NCBI GenBank assembly: GCA_024278055.1
Contig: JAJRTY010000024.1
Span: 17,744 to 81,743 of the forward strand
DNA: 64,000 nucleotides
Direction of reading: 5' to 3'
DNA from: Alphaproteobacteria bacterium
GTDB lineage: Bacteria; Pseudomonadota; Alphaproteobacteria; Rhizobiales; JAJFHR01
A program made the translations under genes and the position numbers. The notes beneath the pieces are model-generated. The model was not told the origin of the DNA and did no database searches. It saw nothing but the letters and a program-made list of their open reading frames with translations. This document shows positions 26,133 through 34,293 of this stretch, piece by piece; positions within the stretch are counted from its first letter, which is position 1; each line of letters begins with the position of its first letter.

Positions 26133-27376
26133 GCGTCACGGCTACCAAAGAAACCATTCTCCTGCTGGGAAATTACCGCCCGACATTAACCCTTGCCCGG
26201 GTTTTGTCCAAACAGGGTTTCCGTATTATTTCCGGGCTTGAAGGCTGTGATGGCGGAGCTGAATACAGCCGCTATGTGGACCAGATCTGGGATCATGAGC
26301 CAGTCAAAACCAACCCTGAAGGCTTTTTAAAAAGCCTTCCTGCCTTTGTGCGTGAAAATAACGTTGCAGTAATTTTTCCGGTGTCAGAAGAATCTGTCAG
26401 GTTTTTTGCCGAGCGCTCTGATTTGGACTACGGCAATGCCGTTATAGCCACCGTTCAGGCGGACCTGATTAAACGCTGCCTCGACAAAATGTTTATGATG
26501 AAACTGGCACAAGCGCACAACATCCCGACAGCCGCATTTGCCTATGCCGACGATCAGAGCCAACTGCAAAAAAAATCTCAGGCCATCGGGTTTCCCCTGG
26601 TGATCCGGCCTCAGGATTCAAATCAGCGCATTGATGGCAAAAAGGCTCTGTTCATTCAGGACATACAGGATTTGAACCGGCAATTGCCCAAATGGCCTGC
26701 CTTGCAAAAAGGCCTGGTCCTTAAGAAAAAAGCCAAAGGAAAACGCCACAACATATATTTTGCCGCACAGAAGGGAAAATTATACCGCTATCTGCACGCG
26801 GTCATCTTGCGCACAGATATGGCGGACGGCTCCGGGCTGGCGGTGGAAGGAATGACCATCAGGCCGGAGGCGCAATTGCAGCGTTTTACCGCAACACTTG
26901 TCAAAAATCTGGATTATTCAGGCATCGGTTGCGCTCAGTATCTTGTTGACGATGACACCGGCGACATCAGTTTTCTTGAGATCAATCCCCGTATTGCCGG
27001 AAATCATGCGGTACCGGAATTTGCCGGTCTCAAGTTAAGCTCAATTCTCGTAGACATGGCGAAAAACAAAGCGCTGGACACTCGGCCTGTGCAAGGCCGA
27101 ACGGGTATTCGCTACGTTTGGACCTATGGCGATTTGTTGAGTGCCAAGAGCGCCTGGCTACGCCGGGAAATCGGCAGCGTTGCGACAATAGCAAAATTTT
27201 TACGTGCCGCTCGGAAGGGCTTTCGCGCCGACCTTCACATGTCCTATGTCTGGCATGACCCCGGGCCGGGCATAATGTCCCTGCTCAGTCTGGCCCCGAA
27301 CTGGCGGCGCCTGTTTGTGCGCCTTACAAACAGTGAACGCGGCACCGTTCGTGCGCAGGCCCGGCCGCCACACTGA
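26129..27376 (+). CDS. ATP-grasp ligase, carbamoyl-phosphate-synthase-like
   Basis: A 415-residue ATP-grasp protein, predicted to activate a carboxylate and join it to an amine or thiol. It has an N-terminal preATP-grasp Rossmann half (ETILLLGNYRPTLTLARVL), an ATP-binding middle (DKMFMMKLAQAHNIPTAAF, FPLVIRPQDSNQ) and the Mg-ATP motif FLEINPRIAGNHAVPEF (about 285-301). Enzymes of this type make amino-acid-amide bonds in envelope and natural-product pathways. The ATG overlaps the upstream stop. The substrate is unknown; FemAB and flippase neighbours suggest an amino-acid-containing envelope product. Confidence 0.8.
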   Translation: MSVTATKETILLLGNYRPTLTLARVLSKQGFRIISGLEGCDGGAEYSRYVDQIWDHEPVKTNPEGFLKSLPAFVRENNVAVIFPVSEESVRFFAERSDLDYGNAVIATVQADLIKRCLDKMFMMKLAQAHNIPTAAFAYADDQSQLQKKSQAIGFPLVIRPQDSNQRIDGKKALFIQDIQDLNRQLPKWPALQKGLVLKKKAKGKRHNIYFAAQKGKLYRYLHAVILRTDMADGSGLAVEGMTIRPEAQLQRFTATLVKNLDYSGIGCAQYLVDDDTGDISFLEINPRIAGNHAVPEFAGLKLSSILVDMAKNKALDTRPVQGRTGIRYVWTYGDLLSAKSAWLRREIGSVATIAKFLRAARKGFRADLHMSYVWHDPGPGIMSLLSLAPNWRRLFVRLTNSERGTVRAQARPPH

Positions 27377-27426
27377 AAGTTAACTTAAAAACCCTATAGT
27401 CACCGCTCAAAATTCAAAGGCTTTTA

Positions 27427-28578
27427 ATGACTTTTATAACATCATTTCAAAACGGGTTTTTGACCGACGCAAAAACGGCTGTAGACGCTGCTGCTGAAAT
27501 CAATGATGCGCACTGCCGGTTGGAATATGTTGAGGCTAAGGCCTGGGACCGGATTGCGACTCAATTCGACGATGTCGTTCATGAGCAGACCCATTTTTTC
27601 AACACGCTGAGATGGGGTGAAAGCAAAGTTGAAAATGTAATTTTCCGATCGGGCAACCGGATCGTCGGCGGCGCCAGCATCATTATTCTTGCCATCCCTT
27701 TGAGCACCACTGGTCTGGCAATCGTCAAATGGGGCCCCTTATGGCGAAAGCAGGGACAACAACCGCAATTACCTCATTTGAAATCCATGCTGCATCTGTT
27801 GCAAAAAGAGTTCGCTGAAACTCGCGGGTTATATCTCACCATTATGCCTCACGCAGACAATGAATATTCAAAACACATCTGCGACCAGCTCAAAGCGCTT
27901 GGATTTAAAACCGGTGCCACATTGTCAGCACCTGAGCGCTATCTCGTCGACACCAATCAAAGCGTCGAAGATTTGCGAAAAAGTCTCGATCAAAAATGGC
28001 GCTACAATCTCAAAAAAGCCGGTAAAAACAGTTTCAAAATTGAATTCTCGACCAGTGACAAGGCCTTTGATACTTTTATCGATCTCTATGAAAAGATGCT
28101 TGATCGCAAGAGGTTCATGGACACCTCGGCAATCCATACGCTGAAAGGTCTGATGCAAAACGGCAATGAGGCTTTGAGACCCTCGATTGTCCTTGTCTCC
28201 CACAAGGACAAGGTAATAGCTGGTGGCGTGTTCGACCTCAGTGGCGAGCGCGCAACCTACCTTTATGGTGCCAGTAATAATCAGGCTGTGTCGTTGAAAG
28301 CCGGTTACGCCATGCATTGGTGGCTGGCCGCCCACCTGTGCAGCCTGCCGCACAATCGTGTGTATGATCTGGGCGGCAATGATCGCGATAGCGGATTGCA
28401 TCAGTTCAAAAAAGGGTTCGTTGGCAAAACCGGCTCAATTTGCCTCACTCCGCCCGCTTATCACTATGCCGGCAATCTGCGCGCCAGACTGTTGGGTCAC
28501 ACCATTTTTCAGGTCAGAAAACTTAAAGTCAGCCTGTTGCCAAAAATCCATGCGCTGAAAACACGGCTGATGAAATGA
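27427..28578 (+). CDS. FemAB-like aminoacyl/peptidyl transferase (GNAT fold)
   Basis: A 383-residue protein with two GNAT-like subdomains. The FemAB/acetyltransf_6 signature region includes QKWRYNLKKAGKNSF (about 188-202), YEKMLDRKRFMDT (about 222) and LKAGYAMHWWLAAH (about 290), ending with YDLGGNDRDSGLHQFKKGF (about 315-333). FemAB proteins add amino acids to lipid-linked or polysaccharide acceptors using aminoacyl-tRNA or other activated donors. Its start is 50 bases after the ATP-grasp gene and its stop overlaps the flippase start. Confidence 0.8.
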   Translation: MTFITSFQNGFLTDAKTAVDAAAEINDAHCRLEYVEAKAWDRIATQFDDVVHEQTHFFNTLRWGESKVENVIFRSGNRIVGGASIIILAIPLSTTGLAIVKWGPLWRKQGQQPQLPHLKSMLHLLQKEFAETRGLYLTIMPHADNEYSKHICDQLKALGFKTGATLSAPERYLVDTNQSVEDLRKSLDQKWRYNLKKAGKNSFKIEFSTSDKAFDTFIDLYEKMLDRKRFMDTSAIHTLKGLMQNGNEALRPSIVLVSHKDKVIAGGVFDLSGERATYLYGASNNQAVSLKAGYAMHWWLAAHLCSLPHNRVYDLGGNDRDSGLHQFKKGFVGKTGSICLTPPAYHYAGNLRARLLGHTIFQVRKLKVSLLPKIHALKTRLMK

Positions 28579-29915
28579 CGTCCTCATCGCTGCGTAAACT
28601 GCTGACCCGTTTTTCCCTGCTTACCGGCGGGCGTCTGGCCGGGGCTGCCGCAACCCTGGTTGCCAGCCTGTTGATTGCCCGCCAAATGGGTGCGGATACG
28701 CTTGGTGAACTGTCGGCCATTCTTGCCATAATAAGTGTTCTGTCGGTATTCCTGTCGGCAGGTTTTCCGGCAGTGGCAACAATTTTCACCGTGGAATATA
28801 CCACCGACCCCCATCAGGGTCGCCTGAAGGGGTTTATACAGGCGGGCTGGAAACATGCATTTTTCGGACTGGCCATAAGCGTTATTCTTGCCGCATTATT
28901 TTTTGCCATGCCCGACCTGCCGGTTTCAACACCGGTGCTGGGAGGGGTGCTGTCAATCATCACCGCTTTTTTGCTGGCGGTAACAGTTTTCAATGGTGCG
29001 GTTCTGGTCGGCCTGGAAAAACAGGTTGCCGGACTGCTTTCCGATACATTGTTAAAACCAATGGTGTTTTTGCTGCTTATTGTTGCAGCCATTGTGGCGG
29101 GCATTGGTCTTGATGCCTCGAGACTTCTGGCCCTATTTGCCATCAGTGCAGCCGTCGCCTGTCTGTTATCATACGTGTTTATCCGCAAGACCGGCTTCAT
29201 TGCCGAAGATGTTGTCGAAGAAAAAGAATCCAGGCGCTGGAGAGCAGCATCTTACCCATGGATTATCACATCTCTGGTCTGGGATCTTTTTATTGAGCTG
29301 CACATTATTTTGACCAGCTTTCTCGCTGCCCCCGCCCAGGTGGCGATCCTGCATATCGCCTTTCGCTTCCGAGTATTGGCCGGTTTTGGCATGCGATCTT
29401 TATATGCGCTTTTTCTGCCGCGAATCATTGCCCTCAATGTACAAAAAAAAGCCCGCGAACTGAATTCACATCTTCAACTGGCCAACCTGCTGGCCTTTAT
29501 TTATGCCTGTGGTGTGATGGTATTTTTCGCTCTGTTCGGGCCGCTTTTGATGGGGCTTTTCGGCCAGGAATTCAAACAGGGCTGGTTGCTCCTGCTCATA
29601 GTTTCTTCAACCATCCCGGTCCGCGCCATTTTTGGCCCGGCGCCCGCAATCCTGTCCATGACCGGTCACCAAAGGCCCTCGGTCATCGTCATGCTGGCCA
29701 GCCTCGGGTTTTCCCTGGTGGCCTCTATTACTATGTATCCGCTGTGGGGAATTCACGGCATAGCGACGTCATATGCTGTGGCAAATTTTTTTGGCTCATT
29801 GCTGTTGTGGTTGTGGGCAAAGAATTTAACCGGCATAGACAGCTCCCTGTTTTCGCTGATTGGCACCCGAAATCCGGTCCGTCATTTTCGCAATCTGGTG
29901 GGCAGCCTGAAATAA
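28575..29915 (+). CDS. Polysaccharide/lipid-linked intermediate flippase (MOP superfamily)
   Basis: A 446-residue membrane protein with roughly 12-14 hydrophobic segments and the usual N-terminal pattern of Wzx-type flippases (ASLLIARQMGADTLGELSAI). It is the last gene of the operon, after a FemAB-like gene that it overlaps by 4 bases. No glycosyltransferase lies nearby, so its cargo may not be an ordinary O-antigen unit. It is similar in N-terminal pattern to the flippase at 42471-43820. Confidence 0.85.
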   Translation: MTSSSLRKLLTRFSLLTGGRLAGAAATLVASLLIARQMGADTLGELSAILAIISVLSVFLSAGFPAVATIFTVEYTTDPHQGRLKGFIQAGWKHAFFGLAISVILAALFFAMPDLPVSTPVLGGVLSIITAFLLAVTVFNGAVLVGLEKQVAGLLSDTLLKPMVFLLLIVAAIVAGIGLDASRLLALFAISAAVACLLSYVFIRKTGFIAEDVVEEKESRRWRAASYPWIITSLVWDLFIELHIILTSFLAAPAQVAILHIAFRFRVLAGFGMRSLYALFLPRIIALNVQKKARELNSHLQLANLLAFIYACGVMVFFALFGPLLMGLFGQEFKQGWLLLLIVSSTIPVRAIFGPAPAILSMTGHQRPSVIVMLASLGFSLVASITMYPLWGIHGIATSYAVANFFGSLLLWLWAKNLTGIDSSLFSLIGTRNPVRHFRNLVGSLK

Positions 29916-29937
29916 TATTGCGACCCCCCTCATATGC

Positions 29938-30072
29938 TCAAGGTCTGATCCATTTGACCAGCAAGACAATCAGCGCAACAATCACAGCGATCCAGAACAG
30001 CATCATGAAACCACCAAAGAACATTCCACCCCAGCCCATATATCCGCCGTCCTCCATCATTCCATAACCCAT
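29938..30072 (-). CDS. Small Gly/Met-rich single-span membrane protein (44 aa)
   Basis: A short gene with a strong ribosome site (GGAGG seven bases before the ATG). The product begins MGYGMMEDGGYMGWGGMFFG and has one transmembrane helix (about residues 21-40) ending in KWIRP. Small membrane proteins with glycine- and methionine-rich N-termini often accompany copper-response genes. It lies downstream of the Met-rich secreted protein on the same strand. The function is not known. Confidence 0.7.
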   Translation of the reverse strand: MGYGMMEDGGYMGWGGMFFGGFMMLFWIAVIVALIVLLVKWIRP

Positions 30073-30153
30073 AATAAACCTCCATCAACAATTGCTTCAG
30101 CTTAAAGCCAGCTGCCCGCTTCAAAACGGACCGCTGAATTCACTGATCATGCC

Positions 30154-30525
30154 TTACTGGGATTTTTCCGATTTTTCGGCAGCATGATCTTTCATCATGG
30201 TCTTCATCATTTCAGTATGCTTCTGCATCATCTTCTGCATCATGGCCATCATATTACCTTGACCCATTGGCATATTGCCCTGGCCCATCTGGCCCTTTGG
30301 CATATTACCCTGACCCATCTGGCCCTTTGGCATATTACCTTGACCCATCTGGCCCATATGGTCCTTTGGCATATTACCTTCACCCATCTGGCTCATGGGC
30401 ATTTTATTCTTGCCCATCATGGGAGCAGCTGTTGTGCCGGAGCTTTGAGCGTAAATCGCAGGTGCTGCTGCGATACCAACAACCAGAGCGGTGGCGATAG
30501 TGAGTATTTTCAAGGAAGTGCGCAT
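30154..30525 (-). CDS. Secreted methionine-rich repeat protein, probable periplasmic copper/silver-binding protein
   Basis: A 123-residue protein with a signal peptide (MRTSLKILTIATALVVG..., cleaved near AIYA). About one residue in five is methionine. The middle holds tandem copies of GQMGQGNMPK and the C-terminus has paired Met in a helix-like segment (MMAMMQKMMQKHTEMM). Such Met-rich motifs bind Cu(I) or Ag(I). It is divergent from a two-component system whose sensor loop is also Met-rich, so a shared metal response is likely. The longer frame from 30558 starts before the signal peptide and is not used. Confidence 0.8.
   Translation of the reverse strand: MRTSLKILTIATALVVGIAAAPAIYAQSSGTTAAPMMGKNKMPMSQMGEGNMPKDHMGQMGQGNMPKGQMGQGNMPKGQMGQGNMPMGQGNMMAMMQKMMQKHTEMMKTMMKDHAAEKSEKSQ
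30252..30392 (-). repeat. Tandem 30-base coding repeat in the Met-rich gene
   Basis: Imperfect direct repeats of about 30 bases encode the GQMGQGNMPK-type decapeptide; two central units are nearly identical and the flanking ones have diverged. Copy number could vary by slippage or recombination, changing the number of metal-binding motifs. Confidence 0.75.
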
Positions 30526-30598
30526 TTTTAATTCTCCTGGTGTGTGTGGGAGGACCACTCAACATCGGCGGCCCTGACACTTCCAATCTGGGGGGCTT

Positions 30599-30676
30599 CT
30601 GTTACAGGTTGATGTCAAAAACAAAGAGATTTGTAACTGAATGTTACAATCAATACCTCGGTTACACTGTGTAACC
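30599..30676. promoter_or_regulatory. Cluster of GTTAC/GTAAC operator half-sites between Met-rich gene and two-component system
   Basis: Five GTTAC or GTAAC motifs occur in 78 bases. They include the 17-base palindrome GGTTACACTGTGTAACC (30660-30676) and the inverted repeat TTGTAAC-TGAAT-GTTACAA (30631-30649). The first half-site is at 30601. This is a good candidate binding region for the OmpR-type regulator starting at 30720, acting on both divergent transcripts. Confidence 0.6.
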
Positions 30677-30719
30677 ATTATTCTGGCACCTGAGGCCTCA
30701 CCACCTGTATAGTTGCGCC

Positions 30720-31448
30720 ATGTCAGAACAACCGCATATTCTAATTGTTGATGATGATCGCGAAATTCGCGATCTGGTGGCGCGATATCTTTCGCAACAC
30801 GGGTTGCGCGTGCGCTGTGCTGCTGATGGCCGCGAGATGTATCGCGCCCTTGAAGACTGGTCTATTGACCTGGTCATCCTGGATCTCATGTTACCGGGAG
30901 ACGACGGGCTCACTTTGTGCCGCACCTTGCGGGCAACATCCAAAATTCCCATCATCATGCTGACTGCCATGGGTGAGGAAACCGATCGTATTGTCGGCCT
31001 AGAAATGGGTGCTGATGATTATGTCGCCAAACCATTCAACCCGCGCGAACTCCTGGCCCGTATCAAGGCGGTATTGCGCCGGGCAGAAGATGCCCCCGCA
31101 GGTAAATCTCAAGATACTCATGAACCTGAACTTCATCTGTTCGATGGTTGGCAATTCAATCTCAACAATCGCGAGCTGACATCACCGCAGGGTATTCTGA
31201 TTTCCTTAAGTGCAGGCGAATACGAACTGCTTGCAGCTTTCGTCACCCATCCTCAACGCGTGCTCACCCGCGACCAGCTTCTTGATCTTGCCCGCGGGCG
31301 CCAGGCCCAGCCCTTTGACCGCGCCATTGATGTGCAGGTCAGCCGTTTGCGGCGCAAAATTGAACGTGACCCCGCCAATCCTAAATTCATAAAGACCGTA
31401 CGCAGCGGCGGCTACATGTTCACACCCGCAGTTGAGAAAAAATCATGA
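30720..31448 (+). CDS. OmpR-family response regulator
   Basis: A 242-residue regulator with a receiver domain (acidic pocket VDDDRE about 10-15, phospho-acceptor Asp in VILDLMLPG about residue 55, Lys in YVAKPF about 105) and a C-terminal winged helix (LSAGEYELLAAFVTHPQRVLTR, IDVQVSRLRRKIE, RSGGYMF). The stop overlaps the sensor-kinase ATG. It probably binds the GTTAC cluster immediately upstream and controls itself and the Met-rich gene. Confidence 0.92.
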   Translation: MSEQPHILIVDDDREIRDLVARYLSQHGLRVRCAADGREMYRALEDWSIDLVILDLMLPGDDGLTLCRTLRATSKIPIIMLTAMGEETDRIVGLEMGADDYVAKPFNPRELLARIKAVLRRAEDAPAGKSQDTHEPELHLFDGWQFNLNNRELTSPQGILISLSAGEYELLAAFVTHPQRVLTRDQLLDLARGRQAQPFDRAIDVQVSRLRRKIERDPANPKFIKTVRSGGYMFTPAVEKKS

Positions 31449-32914
31449 CGCTTGTGCCAACCACTCTTGCCGGCCGCACCATCCTGGTATTGCTGGCAGG
31501 CCTTGTCGCTTCCAACCTGATTGGGTTGTTGATCTACGCTGGCGAACGCGACAATGCTCTGACCAACATCACGGAAATTACCGGAGCTGAGCGCATTGCT
31601 GCTGTGGTTCAGGCAATGGAGCGTTTACCGGCCGCTGCCCGCAATCAGGCAGTCTGCGCGCAATCGGGGCCCGGGCTCACTGTAACACTGGCTGCTGAGC
31701 CCGCCGTCAAATCAAAAATTATCAGTTGGCGCGAACGCCCGCTAAGCACCGCCATCCGGGGCCTGTTGGGCAACCCTAAATCCAAACGCATACGAATTAG
31801 CATTAATCGAAACGGCCCTTCCTCGCGACAGGCGTTTTCTGCGGGCCTGGAACAATGCAGAAATTCAGACACTTCGATGACCGGCATGATGGAGATGATG
31901 TCGAAAAGCGGTGCCATGCAAAACATGACCATGGCCATGTCACCGCAGATGCGCGACCGGATGCAGGCATGGAGCGATGGCGATATTTTGAAAATTTCCT
32001 ATCGTCTTGCTGATGGCGAGTGGCTTAACTTTATGATGCTGTCCCCGCGGGTTTCACCGATCTGGCAGTCAAGATTTTTCCTGGCGTTTTTTGTTATGGC
32101 AATAGTCGTCACCCTGCTCTCCGTGTGGGCGGTCAGGCGCTCAACAGCCCCTCTGGCACTGTTTGCCTGGGCAGCTGAAAGACTGGGTCGCGATGTTAAC
32201 GCACCCGATTTGCCCGAAGATGGCCCACGCGAAGTACACCGGGCAGCGAAGGCTTTTAACGATATGCAACGACGTCTGCGCAGCCTGATTAACGACCGAA
32301 CCCAGATGCTGGCAGCTATTTCGCACGATCTGCGCACACCGATAACACGCCTGAGATTACGCGCTGAATTTGTGGAAGATAAAGAACAGCGCGACAAAAT
32401 GCTCAGCGACCTTGAACAGATGGAAGAAATGATTGCTGCCACATTGGCATTTGCCCGCGACGACAATGCCAATGAGCCGCGCAAAAATCTCGATCTGTCG
32501 AATCTGGTGCAAAGCGTCTGTGATGATGCCGCCGACGTGGGTGGTGATATAGCCTGTACCGGCAGCCAAAGCCTCCCTTTCAGCGGGCGGCCCCTAGCCC
32601 TTCGCCGCGCTCTGGCCAACCTTGTTGATAATGCGGTTAAGTATGGCGAACGAGCGCGGGTAAGTCTGGATGCAACATCTAAAGACTTTGTCATTACAGT
32701 TGATGATGACGGACCAGGCATCCCTGAGGGCGAAATTGAACGTGTGTTCGAGCCATTTTATCGCCTCGAGACCTCGCGCAGCCGCGACACCGGCGGCACC
32801 GGCCTCGGCCTGGCGGTGGTCCGTTCAATCATCCGCGCCCACGGGGGCGAAGTATCCCTGTCCAACCGCCCACAGGGGGGCTTGTGCGCAACCGTCACCC
32901 TACCGCAGAAATAA
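31445..32914 (+). CDS. EnvZ-type sensor histidine kinase with Met-rich periplasmic domain
   Basis: A 489-residue kinase with helices at about 13-33 and 210-230, a periplasmic sensor of about 175 residues, HAMP, phospho-acceptor His in AAISHDLRTPITR (about 300) and an ATPase domain (NLVDNAVKYG, DDGPGIP, GTGLGLAVV). Residues 145-173 of the sensor contain eleven methionines. This resembles the composition of the Met-rich protein encoded next door and suggests direct Cu(I)/Ag(I) sensing. Two Cys at about 71 and 138 could also take part. Confidence 0.88.
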   Translation: MTLVPTTLAGRTILVLLAGLVASNLIGLLIYAGERDNALTNITEITGAERIAAVVQAMERLPAAARNQAVCAQSGPGLTVTLAAEPAVKSKIISWRERPLSTAIRGLLGNPKSKRIRISINRNGPSSRQAFSAGLEQCRNSDTSMTGMMEMMSKSGAMQNMTMAMSPQMRDRMQAWSDGDILKISYRLADGEWLNFMMLSPRVSPIWQSRFFLAFFVMAIVVTLLSVWAVRRSTAPLALFAWAAERLGRDVNAPDLPEDGPREVHRAAKAFNDMQRRLRSLINDRTQMLAAISHDLRTPITRLRLRAEFVEDKEQRDKMLSDLEQMEEMIAATLAFARDDNANEPRKNLDLSNLVQSVCDDAADVGGDIACTGSQSLPFSGRPLALRRALANLVDNAVKYGERARVSLDATSKDFVITVDDDGPGIPEGEIERVFEPFYRLETSRSRDTGGTGLGLAVVRSIIRAHGGEVSLSNRPQGGLCATVTLPQK

Positions 32915-32935
32915 AACTCAACTCTAAAAGTTCCA

Positions 32936-33619
32936 TTACCCTCTTTTGCGCACCACCTGATAGCCCGAGCGCAGGACATACTTAAGCGGTACACTGAACA
33001 TATGGACCAGTCGGGTGAACGGAAACAACAGGAATATCGTCAGCCCAAGAAAAATATGCAACTTGAAGATTATGGCCTGGTCAGCAATGAAATTAGCGGC
33101 TCCCGGCTGGAATGTAACGATAGACTGCGCCCATGAAGCCAGAGCTATCATTGACGAGCCATCAGGATGCTGGGCAGAAACCGGAATGGTTGCCAGTCCC
33201 AGTATCATCTGCACAAACAAGATCAACAATATCGCCATATCCATCGGCTTGGTGGTCGCCCGGATACGTTGATTGCCAACCCGGCGCCAAATCAAAATAA
33301 TCATGCCAACCAGCCTCATGGCACCAAAAATACCACCAGCCACCATTGCCACCATCTGCTTGTCACCAGCACTAATAAAGGGATCATAAGCCCAGTGAGG
33401 TGTCAGCAACCCGACAAGATGACCGAAGAACAGCAGCAGGATACCCACATGAAACAGATTGCTTCCCCATCTCAATCCTTTGCGGCTTAAAAGCTGGCTT
33501 GAATCAGCTTTCCACGAGTAAGGATTTTGATCATAGCGCAGAATGGAGCCAAGGATCATGGTTACAATGGCGATATAGGGATAAATTCCAAACAAAAGAG
33601 TATTGATATAGGTGCTCAT
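32936..33619 (-). CDS. narI: NarI, respiratory nitrate reductase cytochrome b subunit
   Basis: Diheme membrane subunit that takes electrons from quinol and passes them to NarH. The 227-residue product has five hydrophobic segments; heme-ligand histidines are in FHVGILLLFFGHLVG (about 56 and 66) and in KLHIFLG and RLVHMFSVP (about 187 and 205). The ATG at 33619 overlaps the narJ stop (TGATG); the in-frame start 57 bases earlier would lie inside narJ. It is the last gene of the nar operon. Confidence 0.93.
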   Translation of the reverse strand: MSTYINTLLFGIYPYIAIVTMILGSILRYDQNPYSWKADSSQLLSRKGLRWGSNLFHVGILLLFFGHLVGLLTPHWAYDPFISAGDKQMVAMVAGGIFGAMRLVGMIILIWRRVGNQRIRATTKPMDMAILLILFVQMILGLATIPVSAQHPDGSSMIALASWAQSIVTFQPGAANFIADQAIIFKLHIFLGLTIFLLFPFTRLVHMFSVPLKYVLRSGYQVVRKRG

Positions 33620-34293
33620 CACATGCCTCCAGGATTTTGTGCGCCGGGCAATGCATCCGTACCGCAGATTCCACAATCAGGTGCGCCGTTAAACGCTTCT
33701 GGCTCGACCCAGTCCTGGTCAAGTTCTTCCAGTGTTTTAATGTCCGGCAAAGCAGCATCCGCTGCTTTTTGAATAGCAGCCTTGTCTATTTTCACACCCG
33801 ATAAAGCGACCACAGTTGCCATGACGGTATGATATCCGCTGCCCCGGCGTTTCAGTTTCTCACCAATGGTGGCTATAACCGGGACGGCCTGAGACAGGAG
33901 TTCCTGGGCTTCATCAACCTCGCAAATGGAGATAAATTCCAGAAACAGCGGCAGGTAGTCAGGCAATTCGCTTGCATCAACCTTCAGGCTCTTTTCACGA
34001 TAGCGCTCCGACAGATCAATCATTGCTTTGCCGCGAAACCGCGATTCGCCATGCACATGTTCAAACAGATGCAGACAATGGGCGCGACCGCGATCAAACA
34101 GATCCACATAGACCTCCTGTGCATCCATCAATTCGGTTGCCTGCAATTCATCCATGAACGCAAACAGGCCTTTCAATTTTCGGGGCTTTAACAAACCCTC
34201 CTCGGCAATAATACCTTTCATCTCATCCATATGATCAAGCAACTCGGCCTGCGGATAGGTCAACAATCGCGATAAAACTCTAAAACTTCTCAT
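33619..34293 (-). CDS. narJ: NarJ, nitrate reductase assembly chaperone
   Basis: Cytoplasmic chaperone of the TorD/NarJ family, required for molybdenum cofactor insertion into NarG. The 224-residue all-helical product includes the family pattern YVDLFDRGRAHCLHLFEHVHGESRFRG in two parts (about 61-87) and PDYLPLFLEFIS. The C-terminal tail with CGICG resembles that of other NarJ proteins. The start lies within the last 14 bases of the extended narH frame. Confidence 0.93.
   Translation of the reverse strand: MRSFRVLSRLLTYPQAELLDHMDEMKGIIAEEGLLKPRKLKGLFAFMDELQATELMDAQEVYVDLFDRGRAHCLHLFEHVHGESRFRGKAMIDLSERYREKSLKVDASELPDYLPLFLEFISICEVDEAQELLSQAVPVIATIGEKLKRRGSGYHTVMATVVALSGVKIDKAAIQKAADAALPDIKTLEELDQDWVEPEAFNGAPDCGICGTDALPGAQNPGGM

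Noticed and set aside
30184-30531. His/Leu/Thr-rich repeat protein on the + strand
   Set aside because: It is the antisense translation of the Met-rich repeat gene, which has a signal peptide and a better biological context.
31999-32721. 240-codon Arg/Ser-rich open frame opposite the sensor kinase
   Set aside because: Composition is typical of antisense translation of a GC-rich gene; the kinase domains on the other strand are conserved.
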